The notes: generated by a model from the sequence alone, not told the origin. DNA of 64,000 nucleotides from Gracilaria gracilis (GCA_030374805.1 JARGSG010000223.1:310001-374000); one strand, 5' to 3'. Positions 46,330 to 57,991 are shown, counted from the stretch's first letter. Numbers and translations: made by a program.

Positions 46330-46840
46330 CAGTGGTACTCGCTCTCAAAACCCGATGGTTCTTCGCGTTTTTGCATCGACTTCGGCAAACTCAACCTGCT
46401 ACCCTTAGAGACGTAATCCCATCCTGAGGGTGGACTAATATATAGAATCGCTAAAAAGCGCAACGTATTTACGAACATCGACGCACAGCTGCGGATATTC
46501 GCAGGGTCGAATAAGAAAAGAGGGACGTGATAAGACGAGGTTTGTACATCATCAGGTACTGTATCGATTCAACCCGATTCTCTTTCTGCTTACGAATGCT
46601 CCCTCACTTTCCAAAGTGTAGTGGATGTCTTGCTTATCCGCTTAAAGTTGAAGAAATGCCTGGTACCCCTGTATGTCACCATTGTGTTCTCTAGTAACCT
46701 AGACGAGCACCTGAACCGCGTTTGGCATGTGATGAGAGTCCTACGAGATGCAGGAATTAAATTGAAGTTGAAGAAGTACGAGTTTTTTTACCAATACCGT
46801 GCAATATACCAGCTAAATAATCTGTCTGTAACGGTTATAG
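46330..46840 (+). pseudogene. Reverse transcriptase, element 3
   Basis: In one plus frame, with three stops: K-P-D-G-S-S-R-F-C-I-D-F-G-K-L-N (motif 1-2), N-V-F-T-N-I-D (first catalytic Asp), T-F-Q-S-V-V-D-V-L-L (motif B neighbour), then L-V-P-L-Y-V-T-I-V-F-S-S-N-L-D-E-H. The Y-x-D-D box reads Y-V-T, so both catalytic Asp are lost. The thumb helix V-L-R-D-A-G-I-K-L-K-L-K-K follows. This copy keeps the palm segment deleted from element 1. Confidence 0.8.
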
Positions 46841-47490
46841 ATTGAAACTGTACGTTTCTGGACCCTCAAGGAGTCTATACACTCGTGGACGCAAACGGAA
46901 ATCCGATTATTCCTCGGCCTCTGCAATATGAACCGTTTGTTCATCCCAAAACTTGCGGAAATAGCAGTTCTAGTAAATGAACTCTTCCAGAACGTACAGC
47001 CAGTCAAACTGGAAACATTCGATGACCGTAAGGCAACAGCATTCTCATCGCTCATTGATGCCATGACGTCGCCGCCGATTCCCTTCTTGCCGAAAATCGA
47101 ATTTGCATACGCCATCCATATGGATGCAAGCGATTTTCGGATCTACTGCGCTCTGTTACAAACGGCAGAGAGTGGCGCTCGACCGCAAATTGGTTTTTGG
47201 TTTTAAAACCTTAATTTATATGAAAGTTATTACTCGGTGTTCGAGAATGACTACTTGGTAGTGGTCTGAGCTCTCCAAACACTGCGATCGTAGTTCATGG
47301 GAGGACAATTCATCGTTTATACAGTCCATTGGGTCATGGGTCAATTTTTTTCATTGCGTAGACTTCTGGCTGCTTAATGCGGTAGAGATTTTGGTCATCG
47401 GATTTCAGCTTCAACGCGCAGTACAAGAATGGAACCCTAAACTCTCAGGTGGAAGAAATTTCCCGCTTGCCCATCGCGGGTGAAGTTCAG
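46840..47490 (+). pseudogene. RNase H domain, element 3
   Basis: Readings across two frames show F-L-G-L-C-N, R-L-F-I-P-K-L-A-E-I-A, then P-F-L-P-K-I-E-F-A-Y-A-I-H-M-D-A-S-D-F with the first catalytic Asp intact. Further on, S-Y-Y-S-V-F-E-N-D-Y is followed by F-I-V-Y-T-V-H-W, where the family has T-D-H and the Asp is Val. The domain degrades the RNA strand of the RNA-DNA hybrid; this copy is dead. Confidence 0.75.
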
Positions 47491-47689
47491 CCAATCAATG
47501 AAATGTAAACTTCATGTATCCTCATGCACCACGCCGAGAACGAGAAAGAATACTCGGAAGGTTGATACGTCTATGAAACTGTCTCACTCATTACAGATAC
47601 AGAGCCCTTGCCAGGATTACTCGTGCCGAAAAGAACCGGAAATTTTGATCTGGGAACAGCATTAAGACCCGTTCTGCAGTAAAATTCTT

Positions 47690-48500
47690 GCCCGTCTGAA
47701 CAGTGGATCCCAAATAACTGGTTCAAACGTTTACTGATGGGCCTCAGATTGTGTTTCTTGACTTGCTACAATATTAAGTCTAATTTCTGTCGCACTACGC
47801 GATATTGTCAGCCCTCCATCATGGAAGAAAGTTGTAGTACACCTTCCGGAAGCACTTCTATTGGCCAGCTATGGAATTTGATGCGTATGTAACTGCTCGT
47901 GGATGTTATGAATGTGCAAAAACCTGCGTTAAGCTGCGCAAGTACTCCAAACAGTTGGTACTTTTCCCCGCAAGGGCCCCAATCGAATTCTTCGCGATTG
48001 ATATAGTCGGCGGGTTTTTTTGACCACTCCAAGTTAATCGGTTTCTTCTCAGAACACAACGCTTTTCTAAGCTCTTGCGGACACTTTCTCTTACGAAAAT
48101 TACTGCAAGTGTGGTCGCGCAAGCATTCGTAACCTACTGGGTCTTGGTCTCTGCACCGCCGATAGATTTACTATTGGATATTTGGTTGAGAAGTTCTTTC
48201 GAAACGTGGGTCATAGAGTGGAAATCAATAATTGGTTCATTACGACTGAGTATCTACAAGTAAACGACCAAGTAAAGTGTTTAAATCGCAGAACACTGAG
48301 TGCGCTGCGCACTATCGTCACTGACTACCGGTCGGAATGGCATATATAAAGGGATGCGGTGGCATATGACTACAATACGAAAATACATCGCCAAACCCAG
48401 ATCTTTATATCCAAACTTGTCTTGTCGCGTGTTCCATCATCGATGGAGTCAATCCCCAACCTACGCTACATAAATTCCCTTCACCTCGTCTACACACAGA
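47690..48500 (+). pseudogene. Integrase, element 3
   Basis: The zinc domain keeps its second pair (C-Y-E-C). The core begins L-F-P-A-R-A-P-I-E-F-F-A-I-D-I-V-G with the first Asp intact. T-K-I-T-A-S-V-V-A-Q-A-F-V-T-Y-W and P-P-I-D-L-L-L-D (second Asp) follow. The third acidic residue cannot be located because the frame breaks after 48263. The distal A-Y-D-Y-N-T-K-I-H-R-Q-T and L-V-L-S-R-V-P blocks around 48360-48440 correspond to the A-Y-N-T-Q-V-H-R-T end of the element 1 integrase. Confidence 0.8.
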
Positions 48501-48589
48501 CACCTGAAAGCAATCGCTGAAGAAAATGAATCCCGTAGTTGGGCAGAATTGCTAAGTCGTTAGCCTACAACAAGTGAATCTTCGACGCA

Positions 48590-48904
48590 CGTGTGCGAGA
48601 AAATGCTCCGAGCATCAAGGAAGGTGACTATATTTTTCTCCGAAACAAATACAAAAATCCGAGAAAAGAAAAACGCCATGAGCTTTTTCTGATCACGGAT
48701 ATAACCTTCGGGCTTGTTTCTGTTACTGATACAATGGTCATTCTTGACGTTAAAGGTCAGCATGGACGCTTCTCGCATGATCGCCTTACGCTGGCACCAC
48801 TGCTGGAATCCCCTGTTCACGCAGGTAAGACAAGGCCAGCCACGTCGGATAGTACCCCGGTCGCGCCTCTCCTCGTTGGCAACGGCGCGCTGCCCAGTGT
48901 ATGA
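48590..48904 (+). pseudogene. GPY-like post-integrase module, element 3
   Basis: A 103-codon frame reads E-G-D-Y-I-F-L, then T-D-T-M-V-I-L-D-V and G-R-F-S-H-D-R-L-T-L-A-P. It aligns with the element 1 segment at about 2035-1900 (T-V-V-L-E-I ... I-S-H-D-R-V-V-F-A-P). Confidence 0.65.
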
Positions 48905-50510
48905 GTCCTGCAACACGGTACGAGTGGTTTTGCCGACCTCCTTACGCAGTCCGAACCAAAACGGAGAACTCACTCTGAGAGGTAAGCTGATATCCCGTTG
49001 ATGTACGTTAGACAGTCACTTTATGTCCCTTTGATTTTTGCGAACGGACGTCACTTGTGGCATTTCCCGTCTATCTTTGGTTCATCGCAAGAACGTCAAT
49101 GGAATTTCTTGTGAGTATCTAAAATTTTGGATGTCCAACTAATGTCCTGAAATGTGCATCCCACGAAACTACTGTAAGCTAATGTCCGAGTGATATCCAG
49201 TTGATATTCCTCAGCCTAGACTACAGATGTGCTAGTGACGTGCGTTCCAGGAATCTATACGAACATCTTCTGGGCATCAACTTGTCTCTCTGGGGGAGCC
49301 TGATGCTCAATTGTACACATACGTTGTGTCCAATACTGACCTTTGCGCTACTCACCCCGCCAATATAGCTCAGCCTTGGGAAGGGGAGGCACATTCTCAC
49401 CACAATTCGGGTTTTCAATCTCCGGCATTGCAAACGGACAATGCACCCTCGCGGGATACTGCTAGGCATGGGTTGGGTTTTTCTTTGCCGTCACGGATGG
49501 GTAGCGCACCAACGTTTGACAATAGCCGCTCCACCAAAATTCCAACGTACTACGCCCGGTCCGGATACGCAGCCGAAGACAATGGACCACGTCGAAAAAG
49601 ATGTTGCTGGCGCATGGGTGTCACAAGCGGAGGAAGTGCAGCCCCGCAATTGCAACGACGCTGTTCAAAAACATACTCCTGGGAACACACAACATGACGC
49701 ACAGCTGCTGCGAGTACCAAAAAAGATGGAGCTTGCTCGTGAGAGGAAAACATCATCTATTGGAAAGCCCTTGAGTACCGTGGTGTTACGGAGGACCCAA
49801 GTCTAGGAAGTGTAGTCGACTTGTTCGATCAGGCTGCACGTGGTACAGCAGAGCAGTGCACCATCGGAGCCTTAGTGAGCACCACAATAAGCAGACGAGG
49901 GCTAAGCGAGCCGGGTGAACACAGGTTGACACAAGTGTCACGCCCGTAAATGACCAGCCTCCCACAGGAGCTGAAAGTGCGAAAAATCACTATGACCTTG
50001 CTACGGAGCACGAGCATTTCTAAAACGGAGACTATGTAAGCTTTCCTACTCACCACCACACCTCGACGGCTGATGCAACGTCGCCCGGCAGTGCCTGGCA
50101 AACCGACATTCGCTCACGTGCAGGAATACTGCTGGCTACGTGCAGGAACACAACTCGTTCACGTGCTGGATCACTGCTTGCTTGCCTTGCAGTAGGCGGA
50201 CCTCTCAACATCTCTGGGCGTGACCTGGCCGGAAGTTCGGAAACTCACCAGCAGTCCAGAGAGGAACACACCACAACCCCACAAAAAAAAGTGACTTTGA
50301 ACCCCATTGCGGAGAACGTAACCGTCTGGGGAGCTCCCGGAGAAACCCAAGCAAATGACCCTGCCATACGGGATGCACTACCGCCAAAGCCAAAGTCTGA
50401 GGCCACCATATACGACAACCAAGACAATAGAAAAACCACGCCATCCCGCTGATGTGGGTCTCTCAACCGCTTTGGATTAGGAATCACTTGTCAAGCCACT
50501 GAAAGAGCAG
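48905..50510 (+). other. Hydrophilic pol tail, element 3
   Basis: Between the GPY-like module and the chromodomain no domain is seen. Plus-strand frames around 49311-49806 are rich in Ser, Thr, Gln, Arg and Glu, like the equivalent part of element 1. Confidence 0.4.
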
Positions 50511-50512
50511 AG

Positions 50513-50690
50513 TGTCTACAAACGCGTCAACCGTATTGGGAGAGACGGCAAAGAATCTAATGGAGAGTTGGTATACAATGCCCGTTGGTAGGAATAACCT
50601 CCTACGAATGGCACGCACTAACCCATCGACCACTTGAAACGCTCGAAGGTTCTGCAGTATCACCGTCGGAGACGGGCACCGACACCGGCT
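50513..50690 (+). pseudogene. Chromodomain remnant, element 3
   Basis: Plus-strand reading, with stops, gives V-Y-K-R-V-N-R-I-G-R-D-G-K, E-L-V-Y-N-A-R-W, a broken G-Y-P-like stretch, T-N-G-T-x-x-P-I-D-H-L and V-L-Q-Y-H-R-R-R. This follows the chromodomain pattern (I-x-x-x-R-x-x-x-G-x-x-E-Y-L-V-R-W-x-G-Y ... T-W-E-P-x-x-x-L). It sits at the end of pol, as in element 1. Confidence 0.65.
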
Positions 50691-51324
50691 ATGCTCGATA
50701 CAGCCTTAGTGGGATATATCAATCAAGAGCCCGACTAAAACTCTTTTCTTCATCGGCGGAATAGCCGCTTTGGCGAATGGGCCTCTTTATAGTGTAGTGG
50801 AAGAAAAAAAGAAGCCTAAGAAGAAGAAGTGGATGAAAAATTGGACTTTGCCGCCTCTAACGGAACACAACCCTCTGTATAAGGAACAGTCGCACCTCAC
50901 AGGGTGCTGCCTCTTTAGAAGGAAAGAGATGAGAAGAATAATTTGCTTAAGCCAGGAGCAACCGGAATTATTTAATGCTAGCGCCAAGTTATTAGAATCC
51001 TACTTAGGTCGATCACAGCTAGTGACCCTCCACTGAGGAGACCGCTCACGTTCCGAAAGGTTCGGACCCAAAACCAAGATTTTATGCAAAAAACTGAGCC
51101 ACAGGCCCCTGAGAATGCGCCAGGATGGTGACCATGTCAGACACGGGCAAGCACATGCCGTGAAGAATATTGGGGATGACGATCGGTCTGGAGTCAGTAT
51201 TTACACCAGACCCGTCCGGAGGAACGGATGTCTAGCACGCACCGATTGCGCTGGACGTAGCTTGCGCTGCCACATCAGCGGATCTTATCAGCATTTACGA
51301 CTATCTTGTCGTCCGCAGGAGGGT
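50691..51324 (+). other. Region between element 3 and the LTR fragment
   Basis: A basic 88-codon frame at 50770-51036 (K-K-P-K-K-K-K-W-M-K-N-W) directly follows the chromodomain and may be the polyprotein end. 51.04-51.32 kb has no recognised content. It may include a strongly diverged terminus of the inverted LTR. Confidence 0.3.
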
Positions 51325-51653
51325 AGTCAGCAGACAGAGCCTCTCCGGCAAGGCAAGACGAAGTCGGGTGTAAGCCGAGGCCAAGCCGTCACAACGGGCG
51401 TAGAGAGTTGAGCAAGGATCGGTGTTGTCAACACGTGTGTGGGTGAACGGGCCCTCGAAAGAGGCACGAGTCCACGGAAGTGGGGAAAGAGAAAAGGAAT
51501 CCGCGAGAGCGGGGGACGGAAAGAAGGAAAAGGAGGAAATGGCCAAAAGGCTACGGTAAACACCGGGGTTATCCCTGTACAGGGTCGAAAACGACACAAG
51601 CGGAAAACACTCCCACGAATGGGTCCTGTTAGGTGACGCAGGGAGAATACACT
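51325..51653 (-). mobile_element. Truncated LTR, inverted, at the left edge of array 2
   Basis: The reverse complement matches the internal part of the solo LTRs at 54.8 and 58.0 kb closely, from GGAGGGTAGTCAGCAGACAG through CCTGTACAGGGTCG to GACGCAGGGAG. Both termini of the LTR are missing or diverged. At 51653/51654 the LTR stops mid-sequence and array 2 begins mid-unit. Confidence 0.85.
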
Positions 51654-52174
51654 ATTCCATTCGCAAATAATATCTCGTATGTAATCGAAAATTTTAAAGG
51701 GCACTCACGTCTCACTTGAAAAGGGGGCCTGTGTTGAATGGATCAAAACAAAAACCAACCAACATAGGATCTTCTAGCATGAGGCTGCCGATTCTCCAAA
51801 CGTATACCATCAGTATAGATTGAGTACCATTTGTGGTGGGCATCAAATATTTCTTGGTATCCTCCACCATATTAATTCCAGCATGCTTTCACTGTTATTG
51901 CATTCCACGCTTAGTGCTCAGCTGTGGCCTCCAAACCGTACCCAATTTAGGAAATTTTGTAATCTTGGGTTCACTAAGAAGCGAGTTCGCGAAGGCTGAT
52001 TTCCTATTTATTGGCGGTTTGAAGTGCCGGGCGCAGCCGAAGTGTGTTGAATCTTGACGCTCACAGAGCAACACCAAATCCACAGGTTCATTCTCTATGC
52101 AATAGGCAACGCGCTACGAGCTCTTTTCTTACACAGTTATCAACTTCAATTCTTAGCTTAGGCTCGATATCGCA

Positions 52175-52381
52175 ATGGACAGTACCCCAGAAGTACCGCA
52201 AAATGCGAGTAACTCAAATGACGCTGGTGCAAGCAATGAAACCCGTAACAGAAAGTGCCAGTGCTGTAAGAAAGAAAAGAAAACGAAAGAGTTGCGCTGT
52301 AAGAAGACCAATACTAGTGAATTCTTGTGCTCAAACTGCCGCAAAATTATAAGAGGTGCGTACGACTTTGTAGGTATTTGA
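52175..52381 (+). pseudogene. GATA-like zinc-finger protein, array 2 unit 0, 3' frameshift
   Basis: The frame starts at the conserved ATG in GATATCGCAATGG. It contains the finger C-Q-C-C ... T-K-E-L-R-C ... E-F-L-C-S-N-C-R-K-I-I. An extra T near 52379 ends the frame at G-I-stop, eight residues earlier than in unit 4. The zinc finger itself is intact, so loss of function is not certain. Confidence 0.5.
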
Positions 52382-52637
52382 ACATGAAACCGTAAAAAAA
52401 TGAAGTATGTTCCTCAACTTTTCTACTTTCCATTCCGCTTTGCATGAAAATCACTCTAACAAATTTGTAAATAGAAAATGTACAGTTCCATGAGAATGTT
52501 CAGATGCAGAATTCTTTCTTGGTTGAAACAAAACATGCATTCATTTTGGGAGGTCGGGAATGGTGTTGCGTTTTTTTCAAAATCTTTAAAAAACGCTTTA
52601 ATCTGCAGAAATCACCAACTTTCATGTGTTTGAATAA

Positions 52638-52841
52638 ATGACCCATTTCAAAACCAGTATAGAACAACATACCATACGAAAACGCTTCACAGAGATTACG
52701 TTCGAGACCCAGGAAGGGCGCGAGTTTTACAAATTCGTTTCCGACACTCTAGAAATCTCTCATACAACTTCCATCGTAAACCAGGATAGAAAAGTGTATT
52801 TCTCGCAGATGTTTAGTACTTTGGTACTTTGTTTGCAATGA
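52638..52841 (+). CDS. Conserved 67-codon frame in array 2 unit 0
   Basis: The frame reads M-T-H-F-K-T-S-I-E-Q-H-T-I-R-K-R-F-T-E, then E-G-R-E-F-Y-K-F-V-S-D-T-L. It recurs unchanged at 55830 and 61419, starts again at 63813, and is broken by two single-base insertions in unit 2 (59019-59224). Composition is protein-like. It might be a downstream exon of the zinc-finger gene. No family recognised. Confidence 0.3.
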   Translation: MTHFKTSIEQHTIRKRFTEITFETQEGREFYKFVSDTLEISHTTSIVNQDRKVYFSQMFSTLVLCLQ

Positions 52842-54574
52842 AACTTCTACCTACTTGATATTTTTGCATAGAGCCTACTTATTTTATGGGTACAATTTGG
52901 GTAGGCTACAGGTGAGAATCATGAAAAATGACAAAAATGTTCGTTCATGAGCCAGTTTGGACCTGCATTTCACGCTCCTAAGCTCTCTTCGGTAGCCCCG
53001 ATACATCTGCGGATGGTTCTTGGGATATATTGATTGTAAAAAGTTTTCCAAAGCCGCATTCTTCTGCTTAGTACAAAACCAGCATCTACCGAATGGTGTC
53101 AGGTGCGCTCTTTTTAACCGGGCGGGTCCATTGCTAAGCTATGAATGCTGTAAGCCCTAAGTGCTGTACACCATAAATTATCATTACGAGATTCACGAGA
53201 GTCTCAGAACTTTACTGCGAGATAAGGAGCTGAGAAGGCTAGAAGCTGATGGATAACTTTTGACGACCTCCAGATTAGTGCTCTGTAGACCTGCCTGTAT
53301 TAATTAAACATCAACCTATCGCAATCGACTTCATGACAAATAAATTACAGATCGCGAACACACTATAAATCATCTATTTGTATCAAAGCTTTTCTTCTTT
53401 TATGTGTATTTTTTCGATGTAATGCTTTCGTTCATTTTCAAAATAACCCCAAATCACAGTGGACCTAGATCATTAATCCACTGGGCTTTTAGAGAGAATT
53501 CCGTAACAGAAATGGAAAGATCTTTAAAAGCAGGCAATGTTAAAACATCCAAATCGCTTATCCGAGAAAACTACTGAGGTAAACGAGGGGCTTTTTGTTA
53601 ATTCAAGTCCAGGAGTTCATTCTTTTTTTATAAAAGATATAGAATGGGACCGAAAACAGAATATTAAGATTTCTATTTTTTCTCATACCTAGATCATTTT
53701 CGTTTACAATAAAAAATATACATCGAAATCTAATCTCGCAAAAAGCAGGTCTCCATATTAGCACACCTTCTCCATATACTAAACCTGTTCTACAGAAGTG
53801 AGGATAATGTTTCGTTTCTAATCCTGATTTTACCGGGTCATTGAGCTACAACTCGATAAATTGGGGTTTAAAAGAATGCGGAATTCACAATAACCAGTAT
53901 GCAGTTGTTCCGAGGCGGTACTGATATGGTCGTGTTGACACAGCTCTCGAATAGAGAGATTCTAAACCATTTTATTAGAATCAGGCGCATTGATTGTTCT
54001 TTCTTATTAGTTCTTTACTTTTGTTTTGTCCTGTGTTTGACAAATCGAATTCCATTCGCAAAATAATATCTCGTATGTAATCGAAAATTTTAAAGGGCAC
54101 TCACGTCTCACTTGAAAAGGGGGCCTGAGTTGAATGGATCAAAACAAAAAACCAACCAACATAGGATCTTCTAGCATGAGGCTGCCGATTCTCCAAACGT
54201 ATACCATCAGTATAGATTGAGTACCATTTGTGGTGGGCATCAAATATTTCTTGGTATCCTCCACCATATTAATTCCAGCATGCTTTCACTGTTATTGCAT
54301 TCCACGCTTAGTGCTCAGCTGTGGCCTCCAAACCGTACCCAATTCAGGAAATTTTGTAATCTTGGGTTCACTAAGAAGCGAGTTCGCGAAGGCTGATTTC
54401 CTATTTATTGGCGGTTTGAAAGTGCCGGGCGCAGCCGAAAGGTGTGTTGAATCTTGACGCTCACAGAGCAACACCAAATCCACAGGTTCATTTTCTATGC
54501 AATAGGCAACGCGCTACGAGCTCTTTTCTTACAGAGTTATCAACTTCAATTCTTAGCTTAGGCTCGATATCGCA

Positions 54575-54802
54575 ATGGACAGTACCCCAGAAGTGCCGCA
54601 AAACGCGAGTAACTCAAATGACGCTGGTGCAAGCAATGAAACCCGTAACAAAAAGTGCCAGTGTTGTAAAAAAGAAAAGAAAACGAAAGAGTTGCGCTGT
54701 GAAGAGACCAATACTTGTGAGTTCTTGTGCTCAAACTGCCGCAAAATTATAGGAGGTGCGTACGACTTTGTAGGTATTGAACATGAAACCGTGAAAAAAT
54801 GA
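54575..54802 (+). CDS. GATA-like zinc-finger protein, array 2 unit 1
   Basis: The complete frame is 75 residues. A Ser/Asn-rich N-terminus of about 27 residues is followed by a single finger with spacing C-x2-C-x20-C-x2-C. Its T-K-E-L-R-C and F-L-C-S-N-C-R-K-I-I blocks correspond to T-x-x-W-R and L-C-N-A-C-G in GATA fingers. GATA fingers bind WGATAR-type DNA. Compared with units 0, 3 and 4 this subtype has E-E for K-K, C for S (an added Cys inside the loop), G for R after K-I-I and K for R before the first Cys. A solo LTR begins 10 bp after the stop codon, so transcript ends would differ. GATA class is probable, not certain. Confidence 0.55.
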   Translation: MDSTPEVPQNASNSNDAGASNETRNKKCQCCKKEKKTKELRCEETNTCEFLCSNCRKIIGGAYDFVGIEHETVKK

Positions 54803-54807
54803 AGTAT

Positions 54808-54812
54808 GTTCC
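54808..54812 (+). repeat. Target site duplication, left copy (GTTCC)
   Basis: GTTCC directly precedes the solo LTR and is repeated at 55604-55608 after it. The empty site in units 0, 3 and 4 has GTTCC once (ATGTTCCTCAAC). Confidence 0.9.
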
Positions 54813-55603
54813 CGTAGTGCAACGCCCTACAAGGGATATTTCACCGACTTAGTCGTTTTTTCCGCTTTCGCGTGCTGATGGTTACTGCAGCTACAGACGG
54901 GTTGTGTGCCGCAATGCGGTCTGCATAGTGTGCACGGTGCACACGTGCACTCGCACCGCAGCCCCAATTTGGGTGTGACTAAGACACGTGTGGAGCTCTT
55001 GCAACGGATGGTTGGCACAGCATTGCTGGTAATTTAGATATTTATTTAATAGTTTTGCCTAGTTGCAGGGAGACTACCATACTATATAGTGGCTCGGCAC
55101 TTGGCCATCGCCACTAAGTAAACTTCCCCAACGAGGGTTGGCTCTATACTTCTTCGCCTTCGGCGGTCATCGACTCCTTCCAGGAGAGAGGCTCCGTTGC
55201 CTACGGGTAGTGTATCCTCCCTGCGTCACCTAACAGGACCCATTCTTGGGAGTGTTTTCCGCTTGTGTCGCGTTCGACCCTGTACAGGGATAACCCCGGT
55301 GTTTACCGTAGCCTTTTGGCCATTTTCTCCTTTTCCTTCTTTCCATCCCCCGCTCTCGCGGATTCCTTTTCTCTTTCCCCACTTCCGTGGACTCGTGCCT
55401 CTCTCGAGGACCCGTTCACCCACACACGTGTTGCCAACACCGATCGTTGCTTAACTCTCTACGCCCGTTGTGACGACTTGACCTCGGCTTACACCCGACT
55501 TCGTCGTGCCTTGCCGGAAAGGATCTGTCTGCTGACTACCCTCCTAAAGAGGAAGATCTCGGACGTCTTCGTGGTGTCGTTCCGCCTCTGGCGTTGCACT
55601 ACA
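54813..55603 (+). mobile_element. Solo LTR, 791 bp, in array 2 unit 1
   Basis: Comparison with empty units defines the ends exactly. The right end GGCGTTGCACTACA is the inverse of TGTAGTGCAACGCC; the left end reads CGTAGTGCAACGCC, so the usual TG start has mutated to CG. It has a 5-bp target duplication, as expected for LTR retrotransposons, and no internal region. A TATATA-type box lies at about 55083. The part from 55300 to 55400 is pyrimidine-rich on the sense strand. Same family as 7972-8545 and 51325-51653. The open frames in it are not genes. Confidence 0.9.
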
Positions 55604-55829
55604 GTTCCTCAACTTTTCTACTTCCTTTCCGCTTTGCATGAAAATCACTCTAACAAATTTGTAAATAGAAAATGTACAGTTCCATGAGAATGTTCAGATG
55701 CAGAATTCTTTCTTGGTTGAAACAAAACATGCATTCATTTTGGGAGGTCGGGAATGGTGTTGCGTTTTTTCAAAATCTTTAAAAACGCTTTAATCTGCAG
55801 AAATCACCAACTTTCATGTGTTTGAATAA

Positions 55830-56033
55830 ATGACCCATTTCAAAACCAGTATAGAACAACATACCATACGAAAACGCTTCACAGAGATTACGTTCGAGAC
55901 CCAGGAAGGGCGCGAGTTTTACAAATTCGTTTCCGACACTCTAGAAATCTCTCATACAACTTCCATCGTAAACCAGGATAGAAAAGTGTATTTCTCGCAG
56001 ATGTTTAGTACTTTGGTACTTTGTTTGCAATGA
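55830..56033 (+). CDS. Conserved 67-codon frame in array 2 unit 1
   Basis: Identical protein to the frame at 52638-52841; see there. Confidence 0.3.
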   Translation: MTHFKTSIEQHTIRKRFTEITFETQEGREFYKFVSDTLEISHTTSIVNQDRKVYFSQMFSTLVLCLQ

Positions 56034-57763
56034 AACTTCTACCTACTTGATATTTTTGCATAGAGCCTACTTATTTTATGGGTACAATTTGGGTAGGCTA
56101 CAGGTGAGAATCATGAAAAATGACAAAAATGTTCGTTCATGAGCCAGTTTGGACCTGCATTTCACGCTCCTAAGCTCTCTTCGGTAGCCCCGATACATCT
56201 GCGGATGGTTCCTTGGGATATATTGATTGTAAAAAGTTTTCCAAAGCCGCATTCTTCTGCTTAGTACAAAACCAGCATCTACCGAATGGTGTCAGGTGCG
56301 CTCTTTTTAACCGGGCGGGTCCATTGCTAAGCTATGAATGCTGTAAGCCCTAAGTGCTGTACACCATAAATTATCATTACGAGATTCACGAGAGTCTCAG
56401 AACTTTACTGCGAGATAAGGAGCTGAGAAGGCTAGAAGCTGATGGATAACTTTTGACGACCTCCAGATTAGTGCTCTGTAGACCTGCCTGTATTAATTAA
56501 ACATCAACCTATCGCAATCGACTTCATGACAAATAAATTACAGATCGCGAACACACTATAAATCATCTATTTGTATCAAAGCTTTTCTTCTTTTATGTGT
56601 ATTTTTTCGATGTAATGGCTTTCGTTCATTTTCAGAATAACCCCAAATCACAGTGGACCTAGATCATTAATCCACTGGGCTTTTAGAGAGAATTCCGTAA
56701 CAGAAATGGAAAGATCTTTAAAAGCAGGCAATGTTAAAACATCCAAATCGCTTATCCGAGAAAACTACTGAGGTAAACGAGGGGCTTTTTGTTAATTCAA
56801 GTCCAGGAGTTCATTCTTTTTTTATAAAAGATATAGAATGGGACCGAAAACAGAATATTAAGATTTCTATTTTTTCTCATACCTAGATCATTTTCGTTTA
56901 CAATAAAAAATATACATCGAAATCTAATCTCGCAAAAAGCAGGTCTCCATATTAGCACACCTTCTCCATATACTAAACCTGTTCTACAGAAGTGAGGATA
57001 ATGTTTCGTTTCTAATCCTGATTTTACCGGGTCATTGAGCTACAACTCGATAAATTGGGGTTTAATAGAATGCGGAATTCACAATAACCAGTATGCAGTT
57101 GTTCCGAGGCGGTACTGATATGGTCGTGTTGACACAGCTCTCGAATAGAGAGATTCTAAACCATTTTATTAGAATCAGGCGCATTGATTCTTCTTTCTTA
57201 TTAGTTCTTTACTTTTGTTTTGTCCTGTGTTTGACAAATCGAATTCCATTCGCAAATAATATCTCGTATGTAATCGAAAATTTTAAAGGGCACTCACGTC
57301 TCACTTGAAAAGGGGGCCTGTGTTGAATGGATCAAAACAAAAACCAACCAACATAGGATCTTCTAGCATGAGGCTGCCGATTCTCCAAACGTATACCATC
57401 AGTATAGATTGAGTACCATTTGTGGTGGGCATCAAATATTTCTTGGTATCCTCCACCATATTAATTCCAGCATGCTTTCACTGTTATTGCATTCCACGCT
57501 TAGTGCTCAGCTGTGGCCTCCAAACCGTACCCAATTTAGGAAATTTTGTAATCTTGGGTTCACTAAGAAGCGAGTTCGCGAAGGCTGATTTCCTATTTAT
57601 TGGCGGTTTGAAGTGCCGGGCGCAGCCGAAGTGTGTTGAATCTTGACGCTCACAGAGCAACACCAAATCCACAGGTTCATTTTCTATGCAATAGGCAACG
57701 CGCTACGAGCTCTTTTCTTACAGAGTTATCAACTTCAATTCTTAGCTTAGGCTCGATATCGCA

Positions 57764-57991
57764 ATGGACAGTACCCCAGAAGTGCCGCAAAACGCGAGTA
57801 ACTCAAATGACGCTGGTGCAAGCAATGAAACCCGTAACAAAAAGTGCCAGTGTTGTAAAAAAGAAAAGAAAACGAAAGAGTTGCGCTGTGAAGAGACCAA
57901 TACTTGTGAGTTCTTGTGCTCAAACTGCCGCAAAATTATAGGAGGTGCGTACGACTTTGTAGGTATTGAACATGAAACCGTGAAAAAATGA
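57764..57991 (+). CDS. GATA-like zinc-finger protein, array 2 unit 2
   Basis: Same 75-residue protein and same subtype (E-E, C, G, K variants) as unit 1, again followed by the solo LTR 10 bp after the stop. The two units clearly descend from one LTR-bearing ancestor. Confidence 0.55.
   Translation: MDSTPEVPQNASNSNDAGASNETRNKKCQCCKKEKKTKELRCEETNTCEFLCSNCRKIIGGAYDFVGIEHETVKK

Larger units (their letters stand above)
41880..50690 (+). mobile_element. Decayed Ty3/gypsy chromovirus (element 3)
   Basis: Plus-strand order is gag N-terminus, a second unrelated gag fragment, gag capsid, CCHC zinc knuckle, protease, a 195-codon linker, reverse transcriptase, RNase H, integrase, GPY-like module, hydrophilic tail and chromodomain. 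This is the chromovirus layout and is collinear with element 1. It is longer and more complete than element 1 because the RT palm is present. All domains carry stops or frameshifts. No LTR in plus orientation was found at either end; the LTR fragment at 51.3 kb is inverted and belongs to another insertion. Confidence 0.85.

Noticed and set aside
55197-55687. Open frames of 85 and 140 codons in the solo LTR (repeated at 58.4 kb, with antisense partners)
   Set aside because: They lie inside an LTR, overlap in several frames and have pyrimidine-tract composition.
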